Shown here piece after piece: positions 32,442-44,050 of a stretch of 64,000 nt of DNA. The translations under genes were made by a program, and so were the position numbers. The stretch is from NCBI GenBank assembly GCA_002110485.1, contig MOWL01000093.1, positions 124,001 to 188,000 on the forward strand, in the 5' to 3' direction. The number at the start of each line of letters is the position of its first letter. Position 1 is the first letter of the stretch. The notes beneath the pieces are model-generated. The model did no database searches and was not told where the DNA came from. It worked only from the letters and a program-made list of their open reading frames with translations. The DNA is from Emergomyces orientalis (taxonomy: Eukaryota; Ascomycota; Eurotiomycetes; Onygenales; Ajellomycetaceae).

Positions 32442-35234
32442 TCAAACAAATGCGAAAGGGAAACGGAAAGACAGGTGAGGGTGTGAGGAATTGTGAATGA
32501 TCTGTGAGATGAGCGGGGGCTTCCAGGCACACATGAAACTCCCATCTTGATGATTGGCCTCCTCGCACTGGTTGCTGCGCGGGGACCAAGATGGTTGGGA
32601 GCCCGGTGGCAGACAGCCAGTCGGGGCACCGGGTTCACCGGATTGTGCGAGCATCCTGTACTTGGGCGAACGTGTAACGGTTCCGTGTGCAGTTTCTGCA
32701 TGGAGCAGAAGATCTTTCAGGGTTTTCAGCCTCATGTTGCAGATATCGCAATCCATCGGCTGGAAATTCTTCAGATGCCGCCTCTGAAAATGTTTGGTCA
32801 GGTCCCCCAGTTCACGGAATGAATAGACTCGGTCCGCCAGCAAGAGTTTGGTGTTCTGCAAACAGAGAAAGCATATTTTGGGTCGCCGTTCTGTCCGGAC
32901 CGCTCGAACGGCCGACTCAAGGAGCGTGTTGGATGATGGCTGGGCCATCACTTCCACCTTGACGGCGGCCATTGGTTTCACGGTGGGAGGCTTGGGGCTG
33001 GAGCCACGACCACGTCGACGGCAGAGCGGCCCCTCTTCAGCACCGCAGTATGCACTGACAGCGTGGATGGCGGTGATCCGTCGTTGCAGTTCCGCCTCTG
33101 GGGTCTTTGGCGGCAGCGTTAGGACCGCGTCGATCATGATCATCTGTTCGGGCGTCATGTACCCAGACCGCTCCAGTGCACTTCTCACGTCCTCATCGAC
33201 GACCTTTCCGGAGAGCTGCCGCTCGCTGTCAATCACAGGTTGTTCCTGCCGGTATCGCTCTAGAATCTTACGCTTGAGCTCGATCCTCGCGCGTTGCTTC
33301 TCGCTGCGGAGCCGGCGAACGGCCTTGTGATATCTCTCATCTCGCCTCTCATGCTTCTCAACCCGGCGCCTGTATTTCGCTTCCCATCGCCGGTCTTTCT
33401 CGGCCTTCCGCCGGTACCTCTGTCCCACCCGACCCCGGAGCCAGCTTGCGGTAGAGTCACGGCGCTTCTTCAGGTGTGCGACTCTTCGAGCGATCTTCAG
33501 GATGTGTGGCTGGTCATTTACCGATCTCGACTGCTCCGGCGTCAGCTTCCACGGTCGGCGAGGGTCGATGGACCGGCTCATCGAGCACACCATCCTCATC
33601 AGCGCCTTCTGCGGCTCGAGGCCACGGTAGATGCTGAGGACATCAGCGGTGATGTTTCGGTCCAGATAGTGTTTGAGGAACGTATCAATGCTGGCGTGCT
33701 GGAGCATCAAGTTCTGGAGAGAATCACTCACGTCCGCTGTTCGACGGCAGCATCATCAACAGGCATGCTCACTCTCGAAGAGGGAAGGGGAGGAAGGGAC
33801 AAATGGACACTCACGGCTCTCGTTAAAACCCTTCGCCGCTGCATCACGGAGGACATAAGGCTTCGTGACCTGCTGGAAGCCCGTGATCTCGCCGCCCTTT
33901 CTCATCCGAGTCCGCACCGACGCTGTGGTCAACCGGATCTCATGCGCAATCCAGACGCCACCTCCTTCGCGGACGGCCGAGCAGAAGACGAACAGATCCG
34001 CCAGATCATCCCGCAGCAGTAGTTCCTGCTGGTTGAGTCCATTCAGGACGCCCAGGCTGTAGAGATCCTCGGAGCGTCTGATGCCTGGTGACTTGAATGC
34101 CTGGATGTGGAACAGCATCCCCAGAAGAAAGACATGAGGACTGAGCACCAGAGTTGGGTCGTAGATGATCTCCGGAAGCCAAAAAGTGTTCCTGAACGGG
34201 GAGTTAGTCAGCTCGTGAAGAAACAAGGCGGCCATGGAGCATGGGGGAAAACTTACGCATCCTTCATGCCCAAGAAGGTCTTGGTGAAGTGGGCGGTCAG
34301 CCCGATGCACAGACGGGGTGCGCTGGAATGGGGGTCCCGGACCAGCGTGAGCTCCAGATCCCGATACCGAAGCTGGGTCAAGGCATCTGGCCGATTGCCC
34401 GTGACGCCCGCGACCTGGCAGAAGAGGATCAGCTCGACGCGCAGCCAGCCGACCAGAAACTCCATCTCGTTCGTGACCAGAAGCACGCGGAGGTACTCCG
34501 CCAGGTTGTCAATGTACATGGGCTCCCCCGGCCTCTTCTCGCGGCTGAGCTTCTTCTCATCGGCGATGAGCTCGATCACCTGCCGCAATAGTTTAGACGG
34601 AGATATCAAAAGGAGAGGATCAGATACCAGGGTGGGAGCCACATTACATCCTGTGCTTGTGCCATGATCAGAGGATCGATGCTGTCATCCATGTCTTGCT
34701 TATAGATCTGGGAGAATTGCTTCCAGAAGGTTTCCAGGGAGCTGATGACTTGGATCCCCGGCCGCCTTCTTCCCCCTTTGCCGCGACGCTGGTCGCAGGC
34801 CCAGCTGAGGAACCCTTTGAGGGATTGAATCGAGAGGGTCCGGTAGGCGTCGAGCACATCCCTCCTCATGTATTTGCAGTATCTGAGAGCCTCCACGGTT
34901 AGCAGGTTGGTTTGGGCCACACTTGAGATCACACTCACCGGTGCCAGTGGTCTCGGACTCTATTCATGCTATCAACTGTGGTTTTCTTCAAGCGGCGCTG
35001 CCGGAGTCGTTTGACATCTAGAGTAGTCTCCTCGGCCTCATAATGTTCGGGAGGAGAAAGCTTGTCATCTTCTGAGATCTCCGCATCACTGTCATCACTG
35101 TCCTCGCTGTCCTCGCAGTCGGTCTCCTCGGTCCCGTCGGTATTTTCGTCGCTGTGGTCTGAAAACACATCATCGGCGTAGTCCAACTCGTCGTTGGAGA
35201 ACTCGCAACCGTCAGCCTCATGGAAGGCGGGCAT
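32442..35234 (-). CDS. Starship captain: DUF3435 tyrosine recombinase, intact, five exons
   Basis: Five exons join to an 841-residue frame: 35234-34939, 34882-34648, 34579-34257, 34191-33815, 33736-32442. Introns of 56, 68, 65 and 78 nt have GT..AG ends, and phases agree at every junction. The protein has an acidic N-terminus (1-80), a helical core-binding region (YCKYMRRDVLDAYRTLS onward), then the catalytic domain with VTGNRPDALTQLRYRDLELT (first Arg), YVLRDAAAKGFNES (second Arg region) and LMLQHASIDTFLKHYL (His and the nucleophilic Tyr). These are the DUF3435 signatures. The C-terminus carries a basic coiled-coil stretch and two C2H2-like fingers (CFLC..., CDIC...). Captains cut and join DNA to mobilise Starship elements and are their first gene. 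No stop or frameshift is seen. Confidence 0.9.
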
Positions 35235-35689
35235 GCTGGAAGTCAGGCAAGAAGGAGCCCCGCCGACGACGCTGAGGGATCGGAGTGTGGGCGGACGAGG
35301 ATAGAACGCAGAACAGGGGAAAGATGAGAGAAAGGATGATGGTGTGATATGGAAATGATGACAAGCTGGAAGAATTCATTGATGAGAATCGCGCACGCAT
35401 CCAGAGTGAAATGAGAAGAGTAGAAGGCCACCTCTCTTCCCTGGAGGGAAGATGGCGACTGGCAGAGGGGAAGCGATCCATTTTGAGTCGCCCGGCATGA
35501 AAAAAGCGTGGCCTCTGGTTTGGTGTGAGAGAGGGTGGTTGAGGTGAATGAAAACAGGCTGGCAGAGAAGCATTTCAAAGATGGTGCAGCATGGCCATCA
35601 CTCTGATTGGATGCGTGCATGTTGGAGGAAGGGTGCGTGGTGGCACAGCTTGGCAAGTGGACATTGCAAAATGGCGACGGGACCAGGTT

Positions 35690-35740
35690 CTTTCGGCCGC
35701 CCGCCTGCCATCACATCGTTTAATTCAGTAAAAATTGTAA
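35690..35740 (-). other. Candidate Starship 5' edge of captain 1
   Basis: On the (-) strand TTACAATTTTTA (35729-35740) fits TTAC(N7)A, the target motif described for the Starship Hephaestus. The motif CTTTCGGCCGCC (as read on +, 35690-35701) follows 27 bases inside. GC content falls abruptly to the right of this point. The captain start codon lies about 500 bases inside, as expected for a captain at the 5' end. Confidence 0.6.
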
Positions 35741-35749
35741 TAAAGATCT

Positions 35750-37224
35750 GATTTATAGTATTATCTGTTACAGTTTGATATTATCTCATTCTGATCTGTT
35801 CAGATATAGTACTGAGTATTGTTACTCTGACAACTGTGATGTTATTTATTGTAACTATATAAGTTGCTTCACTCTGGTTCTCTCATGCATGCATTTCTGT
35901 GTTCTTTTTTCTTATTCTTTTTGACTCTCATCTTGCCTCACCCTCTGTTCTTTCTTGATTCTGACTCTTGTATTCTGGCCTCTACCTCTATCTTCAGCAT
36001 GCTTCGCCACCACTATTGAGTTCACAATACAGTTGACATTCTGCTAGCACATTGTGCTTGCCAGCTGCAAGTGGACTCAGCATTGATCTTGAAAACTGTT
36101 CATTTGAATAGACCACTCCTGCTCTTCTACAGTTTCTCTACTCTCTTATGCTTGAGGATAAGTCTCTTCGCGTCGAGAAATTCGCACCAGATCTTCAGCA
36201 AGACTCTTTTCTGTTGCTTTTTTCTGGCTGAGTTGCTGATACACTGATTCTCTCTCTAGCCTGCTGTGGAGTTGCTCCTGTCTCAGCTAATGACAAAATT
36301 GCTTCACTTCATATACATGAAACTATGTTAATCTGTGTTGTTGACATGGCCGGATGGGCATCGTTCTCGACTCATGCTTAGCCTCAAACATCATTGCAGC
36401 CAAGCAGGAAATGACAACAAGAATTGTTCCACGCGGCTGGTTTCTGGTTTGTGCCTAGGGTCCTTGTGATCAGCTGCATTCCAAGGCTTCCGCTGGGCCA
36501 ATTGAATGGATGTATAGTTTTGCAGTCCAGCTCGGCATTCCCGAGGGAAGTCCGCTGTGATGTATCACACAGCTGGAACGTTACTGCCTAACCTGTTCCC
36601 GTGTGAATCTTCTTGGGAGCTATGCATGTTCGCGTCACCAGGATATGTGAGGATGATGTGATGAGACTGCTCAGAAAAGGGAAATCAAGTCAGAGGTTGG
36701 AAGCTGTAGGCGAAAATTATCACTGCTGTATACAGATTCCTCCTTGCACTGTTTATTTGATTCCTCTGGAGATTTGTGCCTGAGTTGTCCAGAAGAGAGA
36801 AAAATGAAAAGATGTTAAGTCATAACAGAGATCAAATAATAAATAACACCAAGTAGAATATAAACAGTTTTGAATGAAGTCTAAAACATAATTCAGACAG
36901 GTTTTCTTCTGAGATCTCTCATCAATGATTATTCAATGAATGATAAAGGTTTTTGTGGATTTGCTTGAAAGACTACAGCAGGCAGTCTCTTATACTGCAG
37001 CTGCAATACATTCTCAGAAACAGAAACAGAAGTGAGTTGGTGACTCATCTGAACTTCTTTCATTTGTTTTCAGATAACATAGGCAAAGTTTACTGACAAG
37101 AGGATAATACCATGTTTTAAAACTTAAAACATACTTGTGTTTCTTTTATTCTGGATAAACTAAACAATTAAATTGAGAGACTGCATCAAGGTACCTCAAC
37201 AGCAAACCCAAACGGCAGAGAGAG
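35750..37224. other. AT-rich, ORF-free; possible decayed LTR
   Basis: No gene. The segment 35760-36010, with TGTTA starts, an ACTATATAAG box (35855-35864) and pyrimidine-rich tracts, resembles the promoter half of a solo LTR, but no matching second copy or primer-binding site was found. The stretch 36340-36660 is GC-richer without ORFs. Confidence 0.35.
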
Positions 37225-38209
37225 CTAAAGATAATACAAGGGTGAATTGATTAACACAGAGTGAAACCTCTGGACGGCATCTTGTGCTGAACTCTGGGGT
37301 CCGAGAACCCAACTTGACTCATCAATATTTGATGGCATCTCTGGGACGCTTGCTCCAAGCCGAGGAAATTTCGGGGGGCCCGTGAGGGACTCAGCAGGGT
37401 CAGACTGGTGTTTTAGGGCTGCTCTGGAAGGGCTGTCGCTATAGTCTTGGCTTGGCTCTGGATTTGCACGCGAGTATAAATACTGTAGCTGTTGGAGCTG
37501 AGCTACAGTATCTTCAGGAAAGCGGTGTACCCGCATTGTTCCCAATGCTAGAATGCCGCGTCTCAACGCTGCCATCGGCGCCCCGTGCCATGACCGCAGA
37601 GGGTCAGTTACTGTGCATGGCAAATGTGGCTGATATGCTCTCAACATTATGCGGCGATATAGGCCGCCTATGGCATCTCCGGGTAAGAGGCTTTGCTGGT
37701 GGATCCGATACATTTCCGCCGTTGGACACGTCCGGGGGGTCCGTAGACCAGCCGCAGCATCTCTCAGTCGTTTGTTGTAGTCGGCGATTTCAAACTCAAT
37801 GAAAAATGAGATATCGGAAGGTATGAAGATGAACCCAGGGTCGCTTGTAAAATCGAAGTTCTGATGGCAAAGGGTGCACAGCAGAATGGCATTGCTAGAG
37901 AAGAGCAAAGAGAAATTCAACAGTCCATGCTCACGCATATACAGCTCCTAAAATATATAGAAGTCAACTACAAGATCTTCAGGCGGACGCATGGAAAATC
38001 CATACAAGGTATCTGTCTTTTCTATCAAAAACATGGTAGATGTCGGTGGGTACTGATTCGCAAACCCAGCAGCTGTCTCCACAAGCAGCTCGCGTCTGAA
38101 GTTTAGCGGCTTCAGAGAACCCCCCATTTGAAGTTATGAATATCTCAGAGGACATCTGTCTTGAGGAAGATGATGGGCGCCTAGGGGGAGGCATTTGCAT
38201 GTTAGCCAT
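37225..38209 (-). CDS. HNH-endonuclease-type fungal protein, two exons, intact
   Basis: Exon 1 (38209-38006) and exon 2 (37947-37225) are joined by a 58-nt intron with GTATGG..TAG ends and a TTGAC branch site, giving 308 residues. Residues about 45-105 hold an HNH core: SCWVC (Zn ligands), DIYHVFDRKD (first His), and NAILLCTLCHQNFDF (Asn, Cys pair and second His). Following it, PGFIFIPSDISFFIEFEIAD is typical of the fungal HNH family. Residues 190-308 are Pro/Ser-rich and probably disordered. The expected activity is metal-dependent DNA cleavage in the nucleus, but biological roles of these fungal proteins are largely unknown. It lies just outside the proposed captain 1 element, upstream of the captain. 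Confidence 0.75.
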
Positions 38210-38786
38210 GATTCATAGAGAAAAACAGACCTGAATTCACTGGCTTGGGAGATGAATAGCTATAAGTATTATTTCTGAAGATACCATAGACATACCGTTA
38301 GACTTTTCAGGGTTTTTGAGAACACGGCTTGATGAAGATATCAGATGAGACAGGCGCGATAAGACATGTAGAAAGGAGGTAGGAGAACAATCTATGAATA
38401 TTCTATATGAACATAGATATGAGTAAAAATGCTTAGACACAGCTGTGCAGTCATGAAAAAGAATCATGGCGTTCTCAAGAACAATGTGAGCAAGAAGAAA
38501 AGAAAAGTGAAGTTGATGTCATGATATCATGACCACCATAGTTAGTGGAATTTAGGAGGCTTAGGTAAAGGCTGCGCAATCAGCAACTGTTTGAGACACA
38601 GTAACATTTTGCCGTGGCTACACTGTTGAAGTCGCTGGCCGTGGCAGCATGAGCTGCCAAGTGCGCGTCAGGTTTTGGCCTCAAGACAGGGTATTTCCGG
38701 CCGCTCACTTGCTGTAATTTGTTGATGATTGTAGAACCATGGTTTCTCCTATCTGATGTAAATGCTACGATTTATTGAAACCAGGA
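38210..38786. other. Intergenic, no gene seen
   Basis: Promoter side of the HNH gene followed by AT-rich DNA. Only one short ORF (38237-38467, -) with no features. Confidence 0.35.
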
Positions 38787-39375
38787 TTACTAAGCGAGTT
38801 AGCCTGGCTCTAGTCAAAGCTTAAAATCTGTTGAAGCTCTAAGCTTTCTAGTACGGACTAGCGCCCTTTACCACGCATATATAGATTGAGGGGTCTTGGA
38901 AGAATGACTACAAATGAATTTCTCAACAATCTTTCAATGTGAGGCTCAGGCTCTTTGAGTAAAGTGAATTTTACAAAATAAATAGATTGAAATCTAAGAC
39001 AGTCATCAGTGAGTCAGTGACTAGAAAGGCGCGACTTACCTGTTCTGCTGATGGGGATTATATAGCATTGGCAGGTCCGCTCTAGTTTGAAACTATTGAG
39101 GTGGCCGCCTCGGGGGCATTGCTGTTCTGTGTATAGAAAAGAGCCTGTGCAGCTGACAGAGTCAAGCCTCAGGTCTTACTGCTAATTCTTATAAAACTAT
39201 AAAATATAGAATCTTATATAATAATAGTATTCAAGCTGAGTTTCCCAGAAGTTACAGCTTCAGAGCTCTATATAGAGATTGTATGATTACAACTCACTGA
39301 CTATGTGAAAACTTGACCCTAGAAAGTAGAGATAAGCTATTCTGAGCAGAGCTGGATTTCTTACAGAGAGCTACT
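38787..39375 (+). repeat. Dispersed AT-rich repeat, copy 1 (copy 2 at 43319-43722)
   Basis: Both copies start with ATTACTAAG and TTAGCCTGGCTCTAGTCAAA. They later share TATAATAATAGTATTCAAGC and a CTATATAGA box, and end near GGATTTCTTACA. The order is the same and divergence is high. Solo LTRs of one mutated retrotransposon family would fit; no internal region was found. Confidence 0.6.
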
Positions 39376-39832
39376 AGATTATATAATCAAATCATTACAT
39401 CATCAGTCAACCAATACTTTAGAACTTTAGAACTTATTTACTTCTCAACTTTCATCTCTTCTCATGACATCAACAGATCTGTAAGTAATCACTTGTTAGA
39501 TTTTCTTGCAGAACTTGCAAAGACAATACACATTAGTTCTATTTTCCTGCTCCTCCAGTTCTCCTGCCTTCATATACATCTTTTGATGAGGGATGATCCT
39601 TGTTCTGTGAAGAAGTCAACAGAAACCTCAACTCACTTTCAAAAAGTATTGGAAAGGCTTCAATTTACCTGAGAGATGTAGCAGATAGCTAACAAGACAT
39701 TATATAGCTTCACTTCAATTCTACATTCCGACTCTGTAAGTCAAACTTCGACTCTTGATTCCTCTAACCAACTCCCTAGACAACTCAGACAAGCAGGGCA
39801 CAAGATACAGGCTAATCACACACATAGTCTCA

Positions 39833-41148
39833 ATGGCGTCTAAGCAAAATAAGCGTAAGCGACCGACTTCGCCAAGAACCCCTACCAGAAAGTCCAGGCA
39901 ACTTGCAGCCTTCCAACAAGAAAAGGGGGACGCAATACCAAGCCCATTATCCAGGACAAGGGGCATTTCAACTATCAACAGAATCAGGCAATGAGACTTG
40001 GAAGATGCTTTTCAGCCAAGCCACAGATAGAATAAACAAATACATTCAGGCCAATCGGAAGAACAATGACAAAGTGATTACTACCCTTCTAGTGCTTCTA
40101 GAGTAGCTGCCAGATGAAGGCAAGATGTCATTTGCCCGGGATATATTAAATAGCAACAATGATGATGATCTTCACGCCGTATTTTGGACTTAGTCACCAG
40201 CCTCCTGTCCCCAAGTAAGCTCACATGTGCTCTGTTTGCAACGTGTACATACACTAACCACTGTATAGTGAAAGCCACAAGTGGGAAAATGTCAGTTTCC
40301 AGCTCTCCGCACGAAAAGAGGAAAAGTAGTGCAGAAGTTGTTGCTGCATTCTTATCAGTGTTGCAAAGTCACAACTCTAAGTTCCGGGAGACATGTCTTC
40401 GGCGTGATAGCTACAGATGCGTGGTAACAAAGCAGATGGACACCGAGCACTGGGTCAGATTAGGCCGCCCGTCTGACGTGCCATTTGGAGATTTAGAAGC
40501 TGCCCACATAATCCCGCTCTCTTATGCTTCATGGAACGATCGCCCGGTATTTCCATGAAATCTACCACTTTTTATCAAGCAATATGCTGATTTAAATAGA
40601 GCTCATTGATGAACATAAGTAATGCTTGGAAGCTGCTATATAGATGTTTTCCTGCAATTTGATGCGTCAAAATTTTCATTGAGAATATCAATGATTCTTC
40701 AAACAGCATAATGCTCAGAAGCTCAATTCATTGTGAATTTGCAAAGTTCAGATGTGTGTTTGTTGCTACAGTATGTATCAACTCAAATTCAGATAAATCT
40801 GCATTACTAATGAACATTGTCCAGGAAATCCCTCATGTCTACACATTTAAAACATTCAAACTTTTTCCTTCTGACTCACGCGACTTTCTACCAGCAGACG
40901 GAACTGTGACTATGCAGCGAGCCATAGGTTCTGAGGATGTGGATCTACTTTTCCTGGTGTTTTTTGATTGCCATCATAGAATCGCGGAGGTCTTGAACGC
41001 CTCCGGAATGGGAGAAGTCATTGAAAAACTAACTAGAGAATGGGAAGATGTCAAGACATACAGAGGTCATGGCACTCTCGATGCCTTAGGCAGGTCAGAT
41101 GTGTCGCGGATTTTAGAGATAGCTTTGTGGCAAAGAGTGTGTGGGTAG
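39833..41148 (+). pseudogene. Second HNH-type gene, broken
   Basis: Pieces in order on +: an N-terminus with MASKQNKRKRPTSP; KVITTLLVLLE, a TAG, and LPDEGKMSFARDILNSNNDD; then MSVSSSPHEKRKSSAE and the HNH half CLRRDSYRCVVTKQMDTEHW and LEAAHIIPLSYASWND. A 150-base AT-rich gap replaces the second His region. The C-terminal part resumes with PHVYTFKTFKLFPSD and AEVLNASGMGEVIEKLTREW and ends at 41148. The order AAHIIP then ASGM matches the larger fungal HNH proteins (PF13391-type), a different subtype from the 37-38 kb gene. Stops and the missing centre make it inactive. Confidence 0.65.
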
Positions 41149-41634
41149 CGCATGGGCTCAACACGAGAGAGGTCAGTATTGCCCCAGAAGAAAGCTACAG
41201 ATGTATCCAGCGAGCTAGGAAATCATTAAATGGGAATAAAGCTGCTAGCTGCTCCACGCTACGGCGGGCAAGTCTAACCGTGCAGATTGCCTAGCTGCTT
41301 GCAGAATCTGACTCTGTTGAAGAGTCTGAAGAGAATCAAGTCCCAGAGCAAACGTATTGACATTCACACTGATCTTGAAGATGATCAAGATTTCCCTGAT
41401 ACACACTTTCATCTTTAAAATGAGTTTATGCAACCTTTTCTAAATCAGTCAGTCTTGAGTGAGCTTTTTCTTGATATCTTTTTGAGTTTGCAAGTATCTC
41501 TTCTGTGTAAGCTTTCTCAAAACTCAATTGAAGAATCAGTGCAATATAAAATTATTGAAAATATTAATGAATGTAATGAGTATAACAGTGTCACTTGAAT
41601 TCTTAAGAGACTGCTCTCTGGGAGATGAATACAA

Positions 41635-42861
41635 ATGAGGTTTAATTTCAATATCCCAGGCCTGCCCCTGGATCTACTGCGTGACAGTGAAGGGAATATA
41701 GATTTTGAAAGTTTTAACTTTAAAGACAAGCCAAAGGAAGAGCCGCAATAGGAGGTTAATGATGATTCTGACATCCCTCTGTACAAAGTCAACGAGGATT
41801 TCTCGGTATCAAATTTCACCCGAGGCCTTGAACTCAGTGATGCATACCAGAGTGCGAATCCTTCTGTGTTGTCTTCTGACTCTAGGTCTTCAGAAGCACT
41901 CAGTGACAGCTCATTCTCCAGTCATTCATCTGAACAGTGGAAACTGATTGAACAAGAACAACCACAACACTTCAATTTCACATTTGTATCAGGCATCCCG
42001 CCTGCACCACAAGTGAATGGGCTTTTTGGACTCGAGCCTCCCACCGATCCAGCTTTCCAAAATGACGCCTTCCCCAAGTCACCACCTCCAATAGCTCAAC
42101 CTGAGCCTCAGGTCAAACCTTTGCCATCCCTATCAAGCCCCGACACAAACACACCAGTACCCCTATTTCCACCACCTCGGCCAATCACAGCCAATAGCGA
42201 AGGCGGCTGCCGTGGCTGCAGGAACCAAATAACGGGGAAAATCAGTCGAAGGACAGTTAATTAACAGAATGGTATCACAAAGCCTGCTTCATGTGCCACA
42301 CCTGTCATGAACCCTTCGAAACAGCAGATTTCTACACTCTTGACAATGAACTATACTGTGCACACCACCACGATGAAGCAAACAGCTTGTTATGCTATGC
42401 CTGCAAACAAGAAACTGAAGGCCAATTTCTAGAAATCAAGGACTAGCACCAGACAGACATGGGAAATACCAGAAATTTCATCTACAGTGTTTCAAATGCA
42501 GTACATGCAAGGTCATGCTGCGGGGCGATTATCTTGAGTGGGAAGGATGTGTGTACTGCGAGCGCGATAGCCGGCATGCAGTGGGTGCGATGATGGGGCC
42601 CCCGCCATCGCCGCGGATTACGATGCCTCCTCCCCCGATGCGAACACCACCGCCTGGATACCGTGGCCCTCCGCCCCCTGGGTATCTTGCGGGTTCGCGC
42701 TTCCCGTCCGGAAATCCGAATTTAGACCACCGCCGCCTCCTAATGCGAATCTAGGCATACCGGGAATGTACGGTGGTGGTGGTCACCAGCCGGGGCTGTA
42801 TTCTCCTCGTGCTGGGCCGCGACAGTTCCCTGAGAGAAGAATGATGAGATTGATGATGACA
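41635..42861 (+). pseudogene. Paxillin-like LIM-domain protein, broken
   Basis: An ATG at 41635 opens a frame with one TAG (41750-41752) that runs through a Ser/Pro-rich disordered region to GGCRGC, the first Zn ligands of a LIM domain. After a frameshift near 42250, WYHKACFMCHTCHEPFETAD and LYCAHHHDEA..LCYACK supply the rest of the first LIM domain. Another shift is followed by FHLQCFKCSTCKVMLRGDYL and CVYCERDSRHA, the second LIM domain, then a Pro/Gly-rich tail. A last frameshift near 42720 leads to an ending PERRMMRLMMT. The order matches fungal paxillin-like proteins, which act at the cell cortex and septum. At least four lesions are present, so this is a dead, probably extra, copy. Confidence 0.75.
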
Positions 42862-43318
42862 TGATTTTGTGAATTCTAGATGTTTAATTGTCAATTTAAA
42901 TCTTTCATTTTCAAAGTTTTCTATTTATTTATATATATAGAATCTTTTTTTTTTGCATTTATTATATACTCTTTGTTTCATCTTTTGTTTTCTCTTTAAT
43001 TCTTCATTCTTCAATTCTTCCCTGTGAGATGGGAGTGACTTCTTGTCTTGGTTTTTATTTCTTATTTGAGATATTTCCTCTTTCTGTCAGAGAGCACATC
43101 TTTCATTGTATCAATTTTATTCTTTTTCTGAATTGTTAGATCTGTTCTCCTTCAGTTTATGTTTTCTTGCTATATACCATTCATTTATACAGGTGCCATT
43201 CCCTTGTTTTAACTATTCAAAATGTATTTCCAAGTATGTTCTTCTGCCTCTTCTACTACTGTTTCCATTTCCACATTCATCTTCTAAACCCAGGCTGGCG
43301 GATGAGCGTTTGGTGGTG
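42862..43318. other. T-rich stretch, no gene
   Basis: Long T-rich tracts follow the LIM relic; no ORF with recognisable content. Confidence 0.35.
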
Positions 43319-43722
43319 GATCGCATTACTAAGAAGAATTAGCCTGGCTCTAGTCAAAGCTAATAATCAACCATATGGAAAATTAGTGAATCTAGTATGA
43401 TGTCACTGTGGCTTGAGTTGAAACTTAAATCACACTTCATTTTCTCTTTAAATACTGTAGAAATATGACTTCACAAGCAGTATTCTAGAGAGTTCGCAGC
43501 TTGATGTGATATATACTAGCTACTAGAAATATTCATGATAGAAAAAGATAGAGTTCAATATAATAATAGTATTCAAGCTGAGTTGTGAAAGAATAGTCAC
43601 AACTCAGTACTATATAGATTGTGTGATCAAGGCTTGCTAACTCTATTGATTATGCAAGAGCTTGACAACAAGAAATGAAGGTAAGAGATCTCCGCGAGGA
43701 GCGGGATTTCTTACAAATATCT
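43319..43722 (+). repeat. Dispersed AT-rich repeat, copy 2 (copy 1 at 38787-39375)
   Basis: Shorter copy of the repeat described at 38787. It ends about 10 bases before the stop codon of the secreted-protein gene at 43733, so that gene's 3' flank has been replaced by the repeat. Confidence 0.6.
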
Positions 43723-43732
43723 AGATATCTAT

Positions 43733-44050
43733 TTAGATACAAAAGGCAGTGCCATTCGGGCCGTTACGGCAGGTGGGGATAGAACGTGAAGTATCTCGAT
43801 ATCTGCATTGGGCTGACGTTTGCCATCGTCCCAAGGCGTTACAGACCTCAACCCAGCACGATCTCCCCTCACATAGGCAATTATACCTGCCAGGCGTACA
43901 CCCAGCAGGGCTAGGATCGTCGGCGGGGCCTGTGCCCACGGTGGACGCTGCCGATACAGCATCAGCCGGAGGCGCATTGTCGGTAGGGGCAGTCAATGCA
44001 AGTGGCGCGAGGAGCAGAGCCAGAGTCATAAATTTGTTGATGAACAGCAT
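43733..44050 (-). CDS. Small secreted cysteine-rich protein 1
   Basis: The Met at 44050 is preferred over an upstream Met because it starts a classical signal peptide, MLFINKFMTLALLLAPLALT, followed by APTDNAPP. The 105-residue precursor has an Ala/Pro/Asp-rich spacer (residues 20-50) and then a compact cysteine-rich domain with CTPGRYNCLC, CWVEVCNALGRW, SAQC and a final FCI. Eight Cys lie in the mature domain, compatible with four disulphides. Such proteins are secreted and often act outside the cell as effectors or antimicrobials; the role here is unknown. It shares its domain pattern with the gene at 47526-47813. Single exon, intact. Confidence 0.7.
   Translation of the reverse strand: MLFINKFMTLALLLAPLALTAPTDNAPPADAVSAASTVGTGPADDPSPAGCTPGRYNCLCEGRSCWVEVCNALGRWQTSAQCRYRDTSRSIPTCRNGPNGTAFCI

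Noticed and set aside
35750..36060. Solo LTR right of the captain 1 edge
   Set aside because: TATA-like and pyrimidine tracts fit, but no paired copy, TG..CA ends or target duplication could be matched, so it is only noted as a possibility.
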